This document shows positions 35,909 to 44,189 of a stretch of DNA of 64,000 bases, piece by piece. The position numbers were made by a program, and so were the translations under genes. Where the stretch lies: assembly GCF_000381005.1 (NCBI RefSeq), contig NZ_KB908388.1:1-64000 (forward strand), given 5' to 3'. Position 1 is the stretch's first letter, and each line of letters opens with the position of its first letter. The notes beneath the pieces are model-generated. The model did no database searches. It was not told the DNA's origin and saw only the letters and a program-made list of their open reading frames with translations. Origin of the DNA: Selenomonas bovis DSM 23594 (lineage in GTDB: Bacteria > Bacillota > Negativicutes > Selenomonadales > Selenomonadaceae).

Positions 35909-37261
35909 TCAGCCCTCGGGCAGGACGGCCGTCACTGCCTCGTGCGCCATCTCGATGGCGAGGCTGAGTTCCTCGCGCGTGATATTGAGCGGCGGATTGA
36001 AATAGAGGATGTCGCCGAGCGGCCGCAGTACGAGGCCGAGCGACAGCGCCTTCTTGTAGATGGCGTAGCCCGTGCGCCGGCGCGCGTCGAGCGGCTCCTT
36101 CGTCGCCGGATCTTTCACGAGCTCGATGGCGTGGATGAGGCCGATGTGGCGGATCTCGCCGACATTCGGATGCGCGCCGAATGTCTTCGCAAGCTCCGCC
36201 GTGAGCCACTTGGCGTTCTGCGCGGCCGTCTCGAGCACATGCTGCTCCTCAAGCACGCGCTGCACGGCGAGCGCCGCCGCGCAGCCGAGCGGATTACCCG
36301 CGTAGGTGTGGCTGTGGACGAACGCGTGCCCCGTGCCGTAATCGTCGTAGAATGCGTCGTAGATCTCATCGGAGACACAGGTCACGGACATCGGCAGGTA
36401 ACCGCCTGTGAGCCCTTTCGAGATGCACATGACATCAGGACTGATGCCCGCCTGGTCACAGGCGAACATCGTCCCCGTGCGCCCGAAGCCCGTTGCGATC
36501 TCGTCAGCGATGAGCTTGACATCGCAGCGGTCGCAGAGCGCGCGCAGTTTTTTGAGATAGAGCGGCGGATAGATGCGCATACCCGCGCTGCCCTGCAGGA
36601 GCGGCTCGACAATCATCGCCGCCGTCTCTTGCGCGTGTGCGGCGAACGCCTGCTCGGCCTTCTCGAAGCACTCGCATGCGCAACTTTCGCGCTGTTTTCC
36701 GTACGGGCACCGATAGCAGTCCGGCGCTTCGACATGGATGTTCTCCATCATCATCGGCTGATAGAGCTTCGCGTAGAGATCCATGCTGCCGACCGAGAGC
36801 GCGCCGATCGTCTCGCCATGGTATCCCTCCGAGAGGCACATGAAGCGCTGCTTCTCCGGCTTCCCGGTCTGATGATAGAACTGAAAACACATCTTGAGGG
36901 CTGCCTCAACCGAGGACGAGCCATTGTCATTGAAATGGAACTTATTGATCCGCGCGGGCGTGATGTCCGCGAGCTTCTCCGCCAGCTCGATGGCAGGACG
37001 ATGGGAAAAATTCGCGAAAATCACATGCTCGAGCTTGTCGATCTGCTCCTTGATAGCCGCATTGATATCAGGATTCGCGTGCCCGAGCAGATTGGCCCAC
37101 CAGGAACTCACGATGTCGAGGTATTTCTTGCCATGGATATCATAGAGCCAGACACCGCGGCCGTGGTCGATGACCATCGGCGGCAGCGTCTCGTAATCCT
37201 TCATCTGCGAGCAGGGATGCCAGATATGCGCGAGATCCCGCTCCTCCCAGGTTTTCGTCAT
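35909..37261 (-). CDS. bioA: Adenosylmethionine-8-amino-7-oxononanoate aminotransferase
   Basis: PLP enzyme that makes 7,8-diaminopelargonate, the third-last step of biotin synthesis, using SAM as amino donor. The 450 residues open with the BioA hallmark HIWHPCSQMKDY and contain SSWWANLLGH, the PLP loop NDNGSSSVEAALK, LIADEIATGFGRTG with the PLP Asp, and the Schiff-base Lys in CISKGLTGG. GAGGAG precedes the ATG. It is the last gene of bioYDA. Confidence 0.97.
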   Translation of the reverse strand: MTKTWEERDLAHIWHPCSQMKDYETLPPMVIDHGRGVWLYDIHGKKYLDIVSSWWANLLGHANPDINAAIKEQIDKLEHVIFANFSHRPAIELAEKLADITPARINKFHFNDNGSSSVEAALKMCFQFYHQTGKPEKQRFMCLSEGYHGETIGALSVGSMDLYAKLYQPMMMENIHVEAPDCYRCPYGKQRESCACECFEKAEQAFAAHAQETAAMIVEPLLQGSAGMRIYPPLYLKKLRALCDRCDVKLIADEIATGFGRTGTMFACDQAGISPDVMCISKGLTGGYLPMSVTCVSDEIYDAFYDDYGTGHAFVHSHTYAGNPLGCAAALAVQRVLEEQHVLETAAQNAKWLTAELAKTFGAHPNVGEIRHIGLIHAIELVKDPATKEPLDARRRTGYAIYKKALSLGLVLRPLGDILYFNPPLNITREELSLAIEMAHEAVTAVLPEG

Positions 37262-37315
37262 TTTCTCTCCTCTTTCCCAATACGAACATTCTCCTACCGG
37301 CGCATCGTGCCTCTC

Positions 37316-38002
37316 TCAAGCATAGAGCGCCGCGAGCTCCGCTGCGTCCATGCGGAGCTCTTTGTCGCCTGGCTGCACACGGGCGAGCACGGGCACCTGC
37401 GTCATCTCCTCGACCATGCGGGCATTGTCCTCCTCCATGAAATCGCCCGGATGGCAATGATTGAAGATGATGCCGCGCACAGGAATCTCCCGCGCGCGCA
37501 AGTGCTCGATGGTGAGCACGACAGCGTTGATCGTGCCGAGCCCCGCATCGGCGATGACGAGCGTGCCGAGGCCGAGGTCTTTCACGAGGTCGTCGAGCAC
37601 GACATGCTGCGTCTCGTCCCAGCGCAGCGGACAGATAATGCCGCCGCTCCCCTCCATCGTGAGATAATCATAGCGCGTGAGCGCCGCTTGGAAATCGCGC
37701 CGCACTTTGTCGAAATCGATGGGCATGCCGCTGCGCTGCGCTGCGAGATGCGGCGAGACAGCCTCCTCGTAAATGTAGGAAACGAGATGAGGCATCGTCT
37801 CGCCGAGCCCCGCGACCTCGTTGACATGGAGCGCATCCCCCGGCAGGAGCCGTCCCGCCGCATCGCGCTCAGCGCCAGAAAGCGCCGCCTTGTAATAGCC
37901 TGCGTGCATGCCCGCGTCACGCAGGCATTTCACAATGAGTCCCGTGACGTACGTCTTGCCGATGTCCGTCCCCGTACCTGTGATGAAAAGACCTTTTCCC
38001 AT
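37316..38002 (-). CDS. bioD: Dethiobiotin synthetase
   Basis: Forms the ureido ring of dethiobiotin from diaminopelargonate, CO2 and ATP. The 228 residues carry the P-loop FITGTGTDIGKTYVT, YYKAALSG with the substrate Lys, and MEGSGGIICPL with the Glu/Gly loop. AAAGGAGG is 8 nt before the ATG. It sits 3 bp after the bioY stop and 54 bp before bioA. Confidence 0.97.
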   Translation of the reverse strand: MGKGLFITGTGTDIGKTYVTGLIVKCLRDAGMHAGYYKAALSGAERDAAGRLLPGDALHVNEVAGLGETMPHLVSYIYEEAVSPHLAAQRSGMPIDFDKVRRDFQAALTRYDYLTMEGSGGIICPLRWDETQHVVLDDLVKDLGLGTLVIADAGLGTINAVVLTIEHLRAREIPVRGIIFNHCHPGDFMEEDNARMVEEMTQVPVLARVQPGDKELRMDAAELAALYA

Positions 38003-38005
38003 CGC

Positions 38006-38599
38006 TCATGCCTCCTTTGCCGCGAGTGGCTCCGCCTTTGCGGGTGCCGGCATCACCCAGAGGCCCGCCGCATGACAGCGCAGACCAAGCGCCGCCGCCG
38101 CCACGCAGAGCAGGAAATCCGGCGGCGCCTGCAGGATGCCGCAGTAAAAAATCGCCGCCCAGAGCGCAATCGGCGCATCGAGAACGAAATTCGAGAATAC
38201 GTAGAACCAGCTGATGCCGAGGAGATAAACGACCGCCATGCCGAGGAGGTTCACGAGCAGCAGGCTGCGGAAGCTCACCTGCGCCACGCGCCGCGCGTAC
38301 CGCCCGCAGAGCCACGCCTGCACCACGAAGCCGATGAGATAGCCGAACGTCGGCTGCAGCACATACGACGGGCCGCCGCCCGAGGCAAAGACCGGCACAC
38401 CGAGCAGGCCGAGCGCGATATAGACGAGGACGGCCAGCGCGCCGAGGCGCGCACCGAGCAGCAGCCCCGCGAGCAGCGTGAACAGGAACTGCAGCGTGTA
38501 GACATCCGTCCCCACAGGGATCCGCACGAACGTGCCGACTGTGATGAGCGCGACAAAGAGAGCGCAGAGCACAAGCTCGCGCGTTTTCATGTGTTTCAT
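38006..38599 (-). CDS. bioY: Biotin transporter substrate-binding subunit BioY
   Basis: S-component of the biotin ECF transporter. The 197 residues have six membrane helices and the BioY features TLQFLFTLLAGLLLG and the Gly-rich loop ASGGGPSYVLQPTFGYLIG. A C-terminal Ala/Pro/Lys extension follows the last helix. Energy-coupling genes are not adjacent. AAAGGAG is about 10 nt before the ATG. As first gene of bioYDA it lies under a BirA operator, so uptake and synthesis respond together to biotin. bioB is not in the window. Confidence 0.95.
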   Translation of the reverse strand: MKHMKTRELVLCALFVALITVGTFVRIPVGTDVYTLQFLFTLLAGLLLGARLGALAVLVYIALGLLGVPVFASGGGPSYVLQPTFGYLIGFVVQAWLCGRYARRVAQVSFRSLLLVNLLGMAVVYLLGISWFYVFSNFVLDAPIALWAAIFYCGILQAPPDFLLCVAAAALGLRCHAAGLWVMPAPAKAEPLAAKEA

Positions 38600-38631
38600 C
38601 GAAAAAACACTCCTTTCATCTCACTCGTATT

Positions 38632-38685
38632 ATCATACACTTAGAAAAAGCTATCGTCAACTATTTTATATATAAGGTTGACGAT
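38632..38685 (-). promoter_or_regulatory. bioYDA promoter and BirA operator
   Basis: ATCGTCAAC (38653-38661) and GTTGACGAT (38677-38685) are perfect inverted repeats 15 bp apart, the spacing and core of BirA boxes. The minus-strand -35 TTGACG (38655-38660) lies inside one half-site, with 17 bp to -10 TATGAT (38632-38637), so BirA bound to biotinyl-AMP would exclude polymerase. Confidence 0.85.
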
Positions 38686-38769
38686 GATGTTCCACGTTCC
38701 GCAATTCTACGACGGTATGATCCAGCTTTCCCGCCGATCCTGTCCGTGTTCATGATTCCAGCATATCAA

Positions 38770-38802
38770 AACGGGCGGCAGACCGTACGTCTGCCGCCCG
38801 TT
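38770..38802 (-). terminator. Terminator of the outer-membrane protein gene
   Basis: AACGGGCGGCAGAC (38770-38783) and GTCTGCCGCCCGTT (38789-38802) form a perfect 14-bp stem; the minus strand continues TTGATATG. Confidence 0.8.
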
Positions 38803-38815
38803 GCTTGGCGTCTGA

Positions 38816-39322
38816 TCAGAACTTCAGAGAAAGCCCGAAGCCGACACCATCCTCGTGGTGTCCTTCATCCGGTTTGAAGTTGTGGTAATTGATGTTCGCG
38901 TCGATGTTCGCGATGAGGTTCTTGTTGATGCCGACCTGCGTCTCGTTGAAATCCTTGCCGGCAACATAGGAAGCATACGCCTCGAAACCGAAAACCTTCG
39001 GCGTGCTCACAGCCGCGCCGATATAGGCGTTGTGCTTGTCACCCGGCAGGTTCCAGCGATAGCCGCCGATGGCCTTGACCTCTGAGCCGATGAGATCGTA
39101 CTGCAGATAGACAGCGTCCTGGTTCTGGTACTCATCACGATCCATGTATTCATAGCCAACGGTCGCCTTGCCCGTGACCTTGTGCTCGATATAGGCACCT
39201 TTCGTGTTCGCGCCGATGGCCGTCTCATGGTTCGCCATCTGGTTGACCGGTGCCGCGAGGGCCGGCACGGTGAGCAGGCTGGCCGCAAGTGTCATAGCTG
39301 CGATGCGTTTCATTTTCTTCAT
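38816..39322 (-). CDS. Small outer-membrane beta-barrel protein
   Basis: The 168-residue product has a clear signal peptide (MKKMKR, hydrophobic core, cleavage after VPALA). The mature part is a run of amphipathic strands with alternating aromatic residues and ends in GFGLSLKF, a C-terminal Phe that the BAM machinery recognises. About eight strands are possible, so it could be a small OmpA/OmpW-type barrel; no family is recognised for certain. It is direct evidence of a diderm cell. The second ATG (39322) is preferred because GGAGG is 7 nt upstream, while the first is only 1 nt away. Confidence 0.75.
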   Translation of the reverse strand: MKKMKRIAAMTLAASLLTVPALAAPVNQMANHETAIGANTKGAYIEHKVTGKATVGYEYMDRDEYQNQDAVYLQYDLIGSEVKAIGGYRWNLPGDKHNAYIGAAVSTPKVFGFEAYASYVAGKDFNETQVGINKNLIANIDANINYHNFKPDEGHHEDGVGFGLSLKF

Positions 39323-39442
39323 GTTCATACCTCCAAAAATTTCTCAAAAGCACTTCTATCTTGCCTGTCCCATGCCTCATGGCTTTTTGGTCAGGCAATG
39401 GAAAACGGGTCAAACCGCCCGGTAATCCCCATAAAGACACAG

Positions 39443-39478
39443 CTCGTAACGCGCTGCCAGAACATCATCCAAATGACA
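39443..39478 (+). repeat. 36-bp direct repeat, left copy
   Basis: CTCGTAACGCGCTGCCAG continuing to AAATGACA. It recurs 73 bp later with one difference and flanks a tRNA-Gly 3' remnant. Confidence 0.8.
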
Positions 39479-39513
39479 CGGGGTCGCGAGTTCGAGTCTC
39501 GTTTTCCGCTCCA
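39479..39513 (+). other. 3' remnant of a tRNA-Gly gene (probable attachment-site scar)
   Basis: GGGGTCGCGAGTTCGAGTC followed by TCGTTTTCCGCTCCA matches the T arm, acceptor strand and CCA of Firmicute tRNA-Gly. The 5' half (expected to begin GCGGAAA) is absent upstream, so this is not a working gene. Phage and integrative elements commonly leave such 3' fragments. Confidence 0.6.
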
Positions 39514-39515
39514 GA

Positions 39516-39551
39516 CTCGTGACGCGCTGCCAGAACATCATCCAAATGACA
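39516..39551 (+). repeat. 36-bp direct repeat, right copy
   Basis: CTCGTGACGCGCTGCCAG continuing to AAATGACA; one base differs from the copy at 39443. Confidence 0.8.
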
Positions 39552-39586
39552 GCGGCGGAAAGGAGTGTAGTGGCAGGGGCAGTTCC

Positions 39587-40087
39587 TCAAGAGGGCCGCC
39601 TGGCTGCCGCGTCCTCCCTGAGGAGCTGCTCTAAAAGCGCCTGCGTCAGATCCTCTTCCGAGTAGACGCGGATGCCGTGCGCCGTGAGCAGCGCGGCGGC
39701 AACACCCATGCCCGGCTGCTTCCTGCCGTCGAAATCGCCGGTATGGACGACGTGAACGCCGCAGGAAGGACTGCTCTCCTTGAGGATGGCCGTCCTGATC
39801 TCGTAGGTTTCAGCGATCTTCAGCACCTTCTGCGCCCCCGCAATCAGGTACTCCGTCGTATCGAGCCCATTCCGGTCGACAGCCTTCCCCTTGCCGACCA
39901 GCAAGGCTGCGCCCGTCACATGGCAGAGTTCCATGGGCGGCCGCGGCACAGGCAGCAGGGCGAAGCACTCTGGGCAGACGGCAAGGAACTGTCCCCTTTC
40001 GTGATACTGCATGATGAGGTCATGCGTGTTCGTGCCACCGTCGTACTTGACGCGATGACCAAGGAGACAAGCACTGACGAGGATCAT
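39587..40087 (-). CDS. DUF523 domain protein
   Basis: The 166 residues begin ILVSACLLGHRVKYDGG and continue with VCPECFALLPVPRPPMEL and LKESSPSCGV, the three conserved blocks of DUF523. The conserved Cys residues (SACLLG, CPEC, SPSCG) suggest a thiol or metal site, but the function of the family is unknown. GAGGGGG lies 9 nt before the ATG, which overlaps the stop of the upstream exonuclease gene, so the two are coupled. Confidence 0.88.
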   Translation of the reverse strand: MILVSACLLGHRVKYDGGTNTHDLIMQYHERGQFLAVCPECFALLPVPRPPMELCHVTGAALLVGKGKAVDRNGLDTTEYLIAGAQKVLKIAETYEIRTAILKESSPSCGVHVVHTGDFDGRKQPGMGVAAALLTAHGIRVYSEEDLTQALLEQLLREDAAARRPS

Positions 40088-40686
40088 CGCCGCCAACCCC
40101 CTCGCCTGGCACCATAGCTCGCGCGTGCCTCTCCGAAGGGAATGAGCCGCACACCGAGCGTGCGCACGAGCGCAGGGAAATCATCCACTGTGCCGAGCTC
40201 ACGCCCCGCACAGAGCGGGATGGCCGCGCAGACGCGCGCATCCTCAAGCGCATCATGATGCTGGAATTTGAGCCCGAGGAACGCGCCCACGGTATCGAGC
40301 TTGTGATTCGCAAGCTCCGGCCACGCCTTGCGCGCGATGGCGACGGTATCTGCATAGAAGAACGTCGGCGCACGCAGGCCCGCTCCTGCCAGGCAAGAGG
40401 CGAGAACGCCCATATCGAACCGCGCGTTGTGTGCGACCACGATCTTGTTTTCCAGATGAGCGGCGAGCTCGGGCCATACGCCCGCAAAGTCTGGTGCCGT
40501 CTCCGTATCCTCGGGCGTGATGCCGTGGATCTTGATATTGAACGCGTTATAACGGTTCTCCGGCGGCCGGATGAGCGCGGAAAAGCTCTGCCGCACTCTG
40601 CCGTCCTTTATCTCGACGACGGCTACACTGCAGGCGGAGTCCCGCGCCGCTGTCGCCGTCTCAAAATCAATCGCCGCAAAGTCCAT
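40084..40686 (-). CDS. DnaQ-like 3'-5' exonuclease (DEDDh)
   Basis: The 200 residues carry the DEDDh exonuclease motifs: FAAIDFETAT at the start (Asp-x-Glu), AHNARFDMGVL near 79 (Asp), and HHDALEDARV near 135 (His and Asp). Proteins of this kind occur as polymerase III epsilon-like or RNase T/oligoribonuclease-like exonucleases; the exact substrate is unknown. The C-terminus is Arg/Gly-rich. The start at 40686 follows GAGG; upstream codons run into nfnB and lack a site. It lies 7 bp after nfnB in the same direction. Confidence 0.85.
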   Translation of the reverse strand: MDFAAIDFETATAARDSACSVAVVEIKDGRVRQSFSALIRPPENRYNAFNIKIHGITPEDTETAPDFAGVWPELAAHLENKIVVAHNARFDMGVLASCLAGAGLRAPTFFYADTVAIARKAWPELANHKLDTVGAFLGLKFQHHDALEDARVCAAIPLCAGRELGTVDDFPALVRTLGVRLIPFGEARASYGARRGGWRR

Positions 40687-40693
40687 GCGCGCC

Positions 40694-42106
40694 TCAGTCC
40701 CTTTCCGCTTTCTTTTCCTTGAGATAGGCATCGATGGCCGCGGCCGCCTTGCGCCCCGCACCCATCGCGAGGATGACCGTCGCCGCACCCGTCACGATGT
40801 CGCCGCCCGCGAAGACGCCGGGCTTCGACGTCGCGCCCGTCTCCTCGTCCGCCGCGATGTTGCCGCGCTTCGTGAGCGCGAGCCCCGGCGTCGTCTGCGC
40901 GATGATGGGATTCGGCCCCGTGCCGATGGCGACGATGACCGTATCGACCGCGAGGGAGAACTCCGAGCCCTCGACGGGGATCGGCCGACGGCGTCCGGAC
41001 GCATCCGGCTCTCCAAGCTCCATGCGGATGCAGCGCATCGCTTTCACCCAGCCGTTCTCATCGCCCTCGATAGCGACGGGGTTCGTGAGCAGGCGGAAGT
41101 CGATGCCCTCCTCCTTGGCGTGCTCTACCTCCTCTGCGCGCGCGGGCAGTTCCGCCTCGCTGCGGCGGTAGACGATGTAGACATGCTCCGCGCCGAGACG
41201 CAGCGCCGTGCGCGCCGCATCCATCGCGACGTTGCCGCCGCCGATGATGGCGGCTGTCTTGCCTACCTTGAGCGGTGTCGCGTAGTCGGGGAAACGGTAC
41301 GCCTTCATGAGATTGCAGCGCGTGAGGAACTCATTGGCGGAGTAGACGCCGCTGAGGCTCTCGCCCGGAATGTTCTGGAACCGCGGCAGACCGGCACCCG
41401 TGCCGATGAAGGCCGCGTCGAATCCCTCCTCGCTGAGGAGCTCGTCCACCGTATAGAGGCGGCCCGCCACGGCGTCCGTCTCGATGGTCACACCGAGCTT
41501 CTCGAGGTTCTCGATCTCCTTCTGCACGACCTTGTCCTTCGGCAGGCGGAACTCTGGAATGCCGTAAGAGAGCACGCCGCCAGCCTTGTGCAGCGCCTCA
41601 AAAATCGTGACCTTGTAACCGCGCTTCGCGAGATCGCCCGCGCAGGAAAGCCCGGAGGGGCCGGAGCCGATGACCGCGACGCGCTGCGCATCTGGGGCTG
41701 CGGCGAAAGGCGCATCCGGCATCTCCTTAGCGAGCGCCCGATCCGCTGCGAACCGCTCGAGACGGCCGATGCCGACCGGCTCGCCCTTCTTGCCGAGGAT
41801 GCAGTATTTCTCGCACTGATTCTCCTGCGGGCAGACGCGGCCGCAGACCGCAGGCAGGGAGTTCGTCTCCTTGATTTTCTCGATGGCGCCGTCATAGTCG
41901 CGTTCCTTGATCTTCGCGATGAACGCGGGGATGTCGACAGAGACCGGGCAGCCCTTGCGGCACTGCGGCACCTTGCAGTGGAGGCAGCGCTCCGCCTCCG
42001 CGACGGCCGTCTCCTCGTCGTAGCCGAGCGCGACCTCCTCGAAATTATGCGCGCGGACCTCCGGCGCCTGCACGGGCATCGGATGTTTCTTGAGTGACAG
42101 AGCCAT
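40694..42106 (-). CDS. nfnB: NADPH-binding large subunit of electron-bifurcating transhydrogenase (NfnB / GltA-like)
   Basis: FAD/[4Fe-4S] flavoprotein of the glutamate synthase small-subunit type. The 470 residues begin with two Cys clusters (CLHCKVPQCRKGCPV and CGRVCPQENQCEKYC) for [4Fe-4S] centres, followed by an FAD motif VIGSGPSGLSCAG near 160 and an NADPH motif IIGGGNVAMDAART near 290. The adjacent nfnA, 2 bp upstream, makes NfnAB (NADH-dependent ferredoxin:NADP+ oxidoreductase) the better call than stand-alone glutamate synthase; no gltB-type gene is present. GGAGG is 8 nt before the ATG. Confidence 0.88.
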   Translation of the reverse strand: MALSLKKHPMPVQAPEVRAHNFEEVALGYDEETAVAEAERCLHCKVPQCRKGCPVSVDIPAFIAKIKERDYDGAIEKIKETNSLPAVCGRVCPQENQCEKYCILGKKGEPVGIGRLERFAADRALAKEMPDAPFAAAPDAQRVAVIGSGPSGLSCAGDLAKRGYKVTIFEALHKAGGVLSYGIPEFRLPKDKVVQKEIENLEKLGVTIETDAVAGRLYTVDELLSEEGFDAAFIGTGAGLPRFQNIPGESLSGVYSANEFLTRCNLMKAYRFPDYATPLKVGKTAAIIGGGNVAMDAARTALRLGAEHVYIVYRRSEAELPARAEEVEHAKEEGIDFRLLTNPVAIEGDENGWVKAMRCIRMELGEPDASGRRRPIPVEGSEFSLAVDTVIVAIGTGPNPIIAQTTPGLALTKRGNIAADEETGATSKPGVFAGGDIVTGAATVILAMGAGRKAAAAIDAYLKEKKAERD

Positions 42107-42108
42107 GA

Positions 42109-42951
42109 TCATTTCCTCCCCAGGCCAATACGGCAAACGTGTTCTTTCTCCACAGCCTCCAGATCGCGGTACATGCGCTGGCGGCTCATAAGCCCCGGGA
42201 AGTCGACGGCATGGCCGTCGAACTCTGGCCCGTCGACGCAGGCGAACTTCGTCTCATCGCCGACCGTCACGCGGCAGCCGCCGCACATGCCCGTGCCATC
42301 CACCATGATGGGGTTGAGCGAGACGACCGTTGGAATGCCGTACGGACGCGTCGCCTCCGCGACGCTCTTCATCATGATGACAGGGCCGATGGCCGTGACC
42401 TGCGCGATCTTCTCGCCGCGCCTTACGAGCTCCTCCACGGCGTTCGTCACGAAGCCCTTGATGCCGTACGAGCCGTCATCCGTCGTCACGAGCACCTCGT
42501 CCGTCACGGCCTTCATCTCCTCCTCCATGATGAGGATATCCTTCGTCTTCGCGCCCATGATGGCGATGACCTTGTTGCCCGCCTCATGCATCGCGCGCGC
42601 GATCGGATACGTCGGCGCGACGCCGATGCCACCGCCCACGACGACCATCGTGCCGTCGAGCTTCCGAATCTCGGACGGGTGGCCGAGCGGCCCGACGAAA
42701 TCGAGCAGGCTGTCCCCCGCCTCGAGCGCCGCGAGCTCCATCGTCGAAGCGCCGATGACCTGGAACACGATGAGGATGCGTCCCGTCTCACGGTTGAAAT
42801 CCGCAATCGTCAAAGGAATGCGCTCCCCCTCCTCATTGACGCGCAGGATGATGAACTGCCCCGGCTCCGCTTTCTTCGCGACGCGCGGCGCAGCGATCTC
42901 CATCGCGTAGACATGCGGGGAAAGCTCTTCCTTTTTCAAAATCTCGTACAT
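42109..42951 (-). CDS. nfnA: NADH-binding small subunit of electron-bifurcating transhydrogenase (NfnA)
   Basis: FAD/NAD-binding protein of the dihydroorotate dehydrogenase electron-transfer (PyrK) type, 280 residues. It has the FAD-binding strand IPLTIADF, the NAD loop VVGGGIGVAPTYPIA near 107, and a C-terminal [2Fe-2S] cluster region GTGMCGGCRVTVG and KFACVDGPEFDG. With NfnB it couples ferredoxin and NADH oxidation to NADP+ reduction by flavin-based bifurcation. AGGAGGAGCC precedes the ATG. A PyrK role is less likely because pyrD is absent and nfnB follows. Confidence 0.88.
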   Translation of the reverse strand: MYEILKKEELSPHVYAMEIAAPRVAKKAEPGQFIILRVNEEGERIPLTIADFNRETGRILIVFQVIGASTMELAALEAGDSLLDFVGPLGHPSEIRKLDGTMVVVGGGIGVAPTYPIARAMHEAGNKVIAIMGAKTKDILIMEEEMKAVTDEVLVTTDDGSYGIKGFVTNAVEELVRRGEKIAQVTAIGPVIMMKSVAEATRPYGIPTVVSLNPIMVDGTGMCGGCRVTVGDETKFACVDGPEFDGHAVDFPGLMSRQRMYRDLEAVEKEHVCRIGLGRK

Positions 42952-43114
42952 GGCTCCTCCTCCTGCCGGGGCGGAAAACCGACCCAGCCTCTCCTACGAT
43001 TGATTCTTCCTTGTCTGTGTGCCTCGATGCACAGGTATCCGACGTGCGGACACCATGCATCACCTCTGCCGCAAATCCCACCGCACTCCGCGCCCCCTCG
43101 CGCGAGCGCACGGC

Positions 43115-43864
43115 TCACATTGCGGGAAAGATGCCCGCGAGATACGCCTCGAGATTCGCCTTGATCGGCATGATGTAGATGCTCTCGTCCCGCTCCTGTG
43201 CAAACGCCATCACGCGCCGCGTGAACTCGATACTCCAGTCGAGCGTCGGCGCGAACTCCTGCGGGAAAACGACCTTGTTCTTCCGCTCCCAATAGCTCTG
43301 GGAACGCTCGGACATCACGGGCGCGACGCCCCAGTAAACATCGAGCCCCGTGAGCATGTCCTCATAGACGGAGAGATAGCGCAGGTCGAAAAACGGCTGC
43401 GTGAAGAAGCCAGCCGCGCCCGCCTGCAGCTTCCGCTTCACGCGGTAAAGCTCATCGCTCATCGAACCGCGGTACTGGTCGATGCCCGCGTAGACCTTGA
43501 CCTCCGGCATCTCCTCGCGGAACTTGCGGATGACATCCGTCGATGTCGTCGGATAGACCTTCTTCGTCATATCCTGTGGCGGATCCCCCTGGATGACGAG
43601 CACCTCGCGGATTTCCTGCGCGCGCAGGAAATCCTTCATCGGCAGTTCCGCAGAGAGATCGATATCCATCGCCCGGATGTGCGGCATCGCCGCCTTGAAA
43701 TATTCCTTAGCCACGGCCGCGCCCTCATAACTCCGCATGGGCAGTCGGAGCAGGTCAGGGATGTTGATGACATCCGCGTGCGCCGCGTGCTGCTTCACGA
43801 CAGCCAGCGATTCACGCAGCGCCGCTTCATCGCGCGGCACGAGCTCGATGGAAATCCGCTTCAT
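43115..43864 (-). CDS. metF: Methylenetetrahydrofolate reductase-family protein
   Basis: TIM-barrel flavoprotein that reduces 5,10-methylene-THF to 5-methyl-THF. The 249 residues show the MetF pattern: SIELVPRDE near the start, VLVIQGDPP near 90 (the conserved GD loop), AGAAGFFTQPFFD near 158, and a closing YIMPIKANLEAYLAGIFP. It is shorter than the usual 280-300 residues and diverges from E. coli MetF. It lies upstream of nfnA and co-directional with nfnAB, suggesting a redox link (NADH, NADPH or ferredoxin supply). AGGTAC is the only weak ribosome-binding site. Confidence 0.8.
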   Translation of the reverse strand: MKRISIELVPRDEAALRESLAVVKQHAAHADVINIPDLLRLPMRSYEGAAVAKEYFKAAMPHIRAMDIDLSAELPMKDFLRAQEIREVLVIQGDPPQDMTKKVYPTTSTDVIRKFREEMPEVKVYAGIDQYRGSMSDELYRVKRKLQAGAAGFFTQPFFDLRYLSVYEDMLTGLDVYWGVAPVMSERSQSYWERKNKVVFPQEFAPTLDWSIEFTRRVMAFAQERDESIYIMPIKANLEAYLAGIFPAM

Positions 43865-44189
43865 ACAAGTACCTCCGAATCAAATGGATATGATAACTCT
43901 ACGATACTACCGTTCATTTTAGTTTGTTTTGACCGATTTTGCAAGCCGCGCACGGAAATGCGCGCCCAATCACAGCAGGGACGGCACCTGCGACCTCATC
44001 CTTTACAGGATAACAGCTTTCTTCCGCAGCCGCTAATACAAAGCTACATGCACAAACGTCCATTTTGTGGGCATTGTGCGCCCGCCCTTACAGTAAAAGC
44101 TGGCCTTCCGCAATAGCGAGAAGCTATCACGAAAAACCAGCGAAAATGACCCCCGAAGAGACTTCCCCGATCCAGCAAATATCCTGCGC
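43865..44189. other. Intergenic region between metF and a LysR gene
   Basis: 325 bp holding AT-rich sequence upstream of metF without a convincing promoter pair, and a truncated family B repeat (44041-44097). No gene or clear terminator is visible. Confidence 0.5.
44041..44097 (+). repeat. Family B repeat, truncated left half
   Basis: AAGCTACATGCACAAACGTC and the hairpin in a variant form (GTCCATTTTGTGGGC) are present, ending at CAGTAAA; the GC-rich right half is missing. Confidence 0.75.

Noticed and set aside
35885-38644. A 919-codon plus-strand open frame across bioA, bioD and bioY
   Set aside because: It is antisense to three clearly recognisable biotin genes; its predicted sequence is Arg/Glu/His-rich shadow composition with no family motif.
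39443-39551. CRISPR array or complete tRNA gene
   Set aside because: Only two repeat copies exist, and the sequence between them is a tRNA 3' end; no 5' tRNA half and no cas genes are present.
40694-42106. Stand-alone NADPH glutamate synthase small subunit (gltD) call for nfnB
   Set aside because: No large-subunit gltB is adjacent, while the NfnA partner lies 2 bp upstream.
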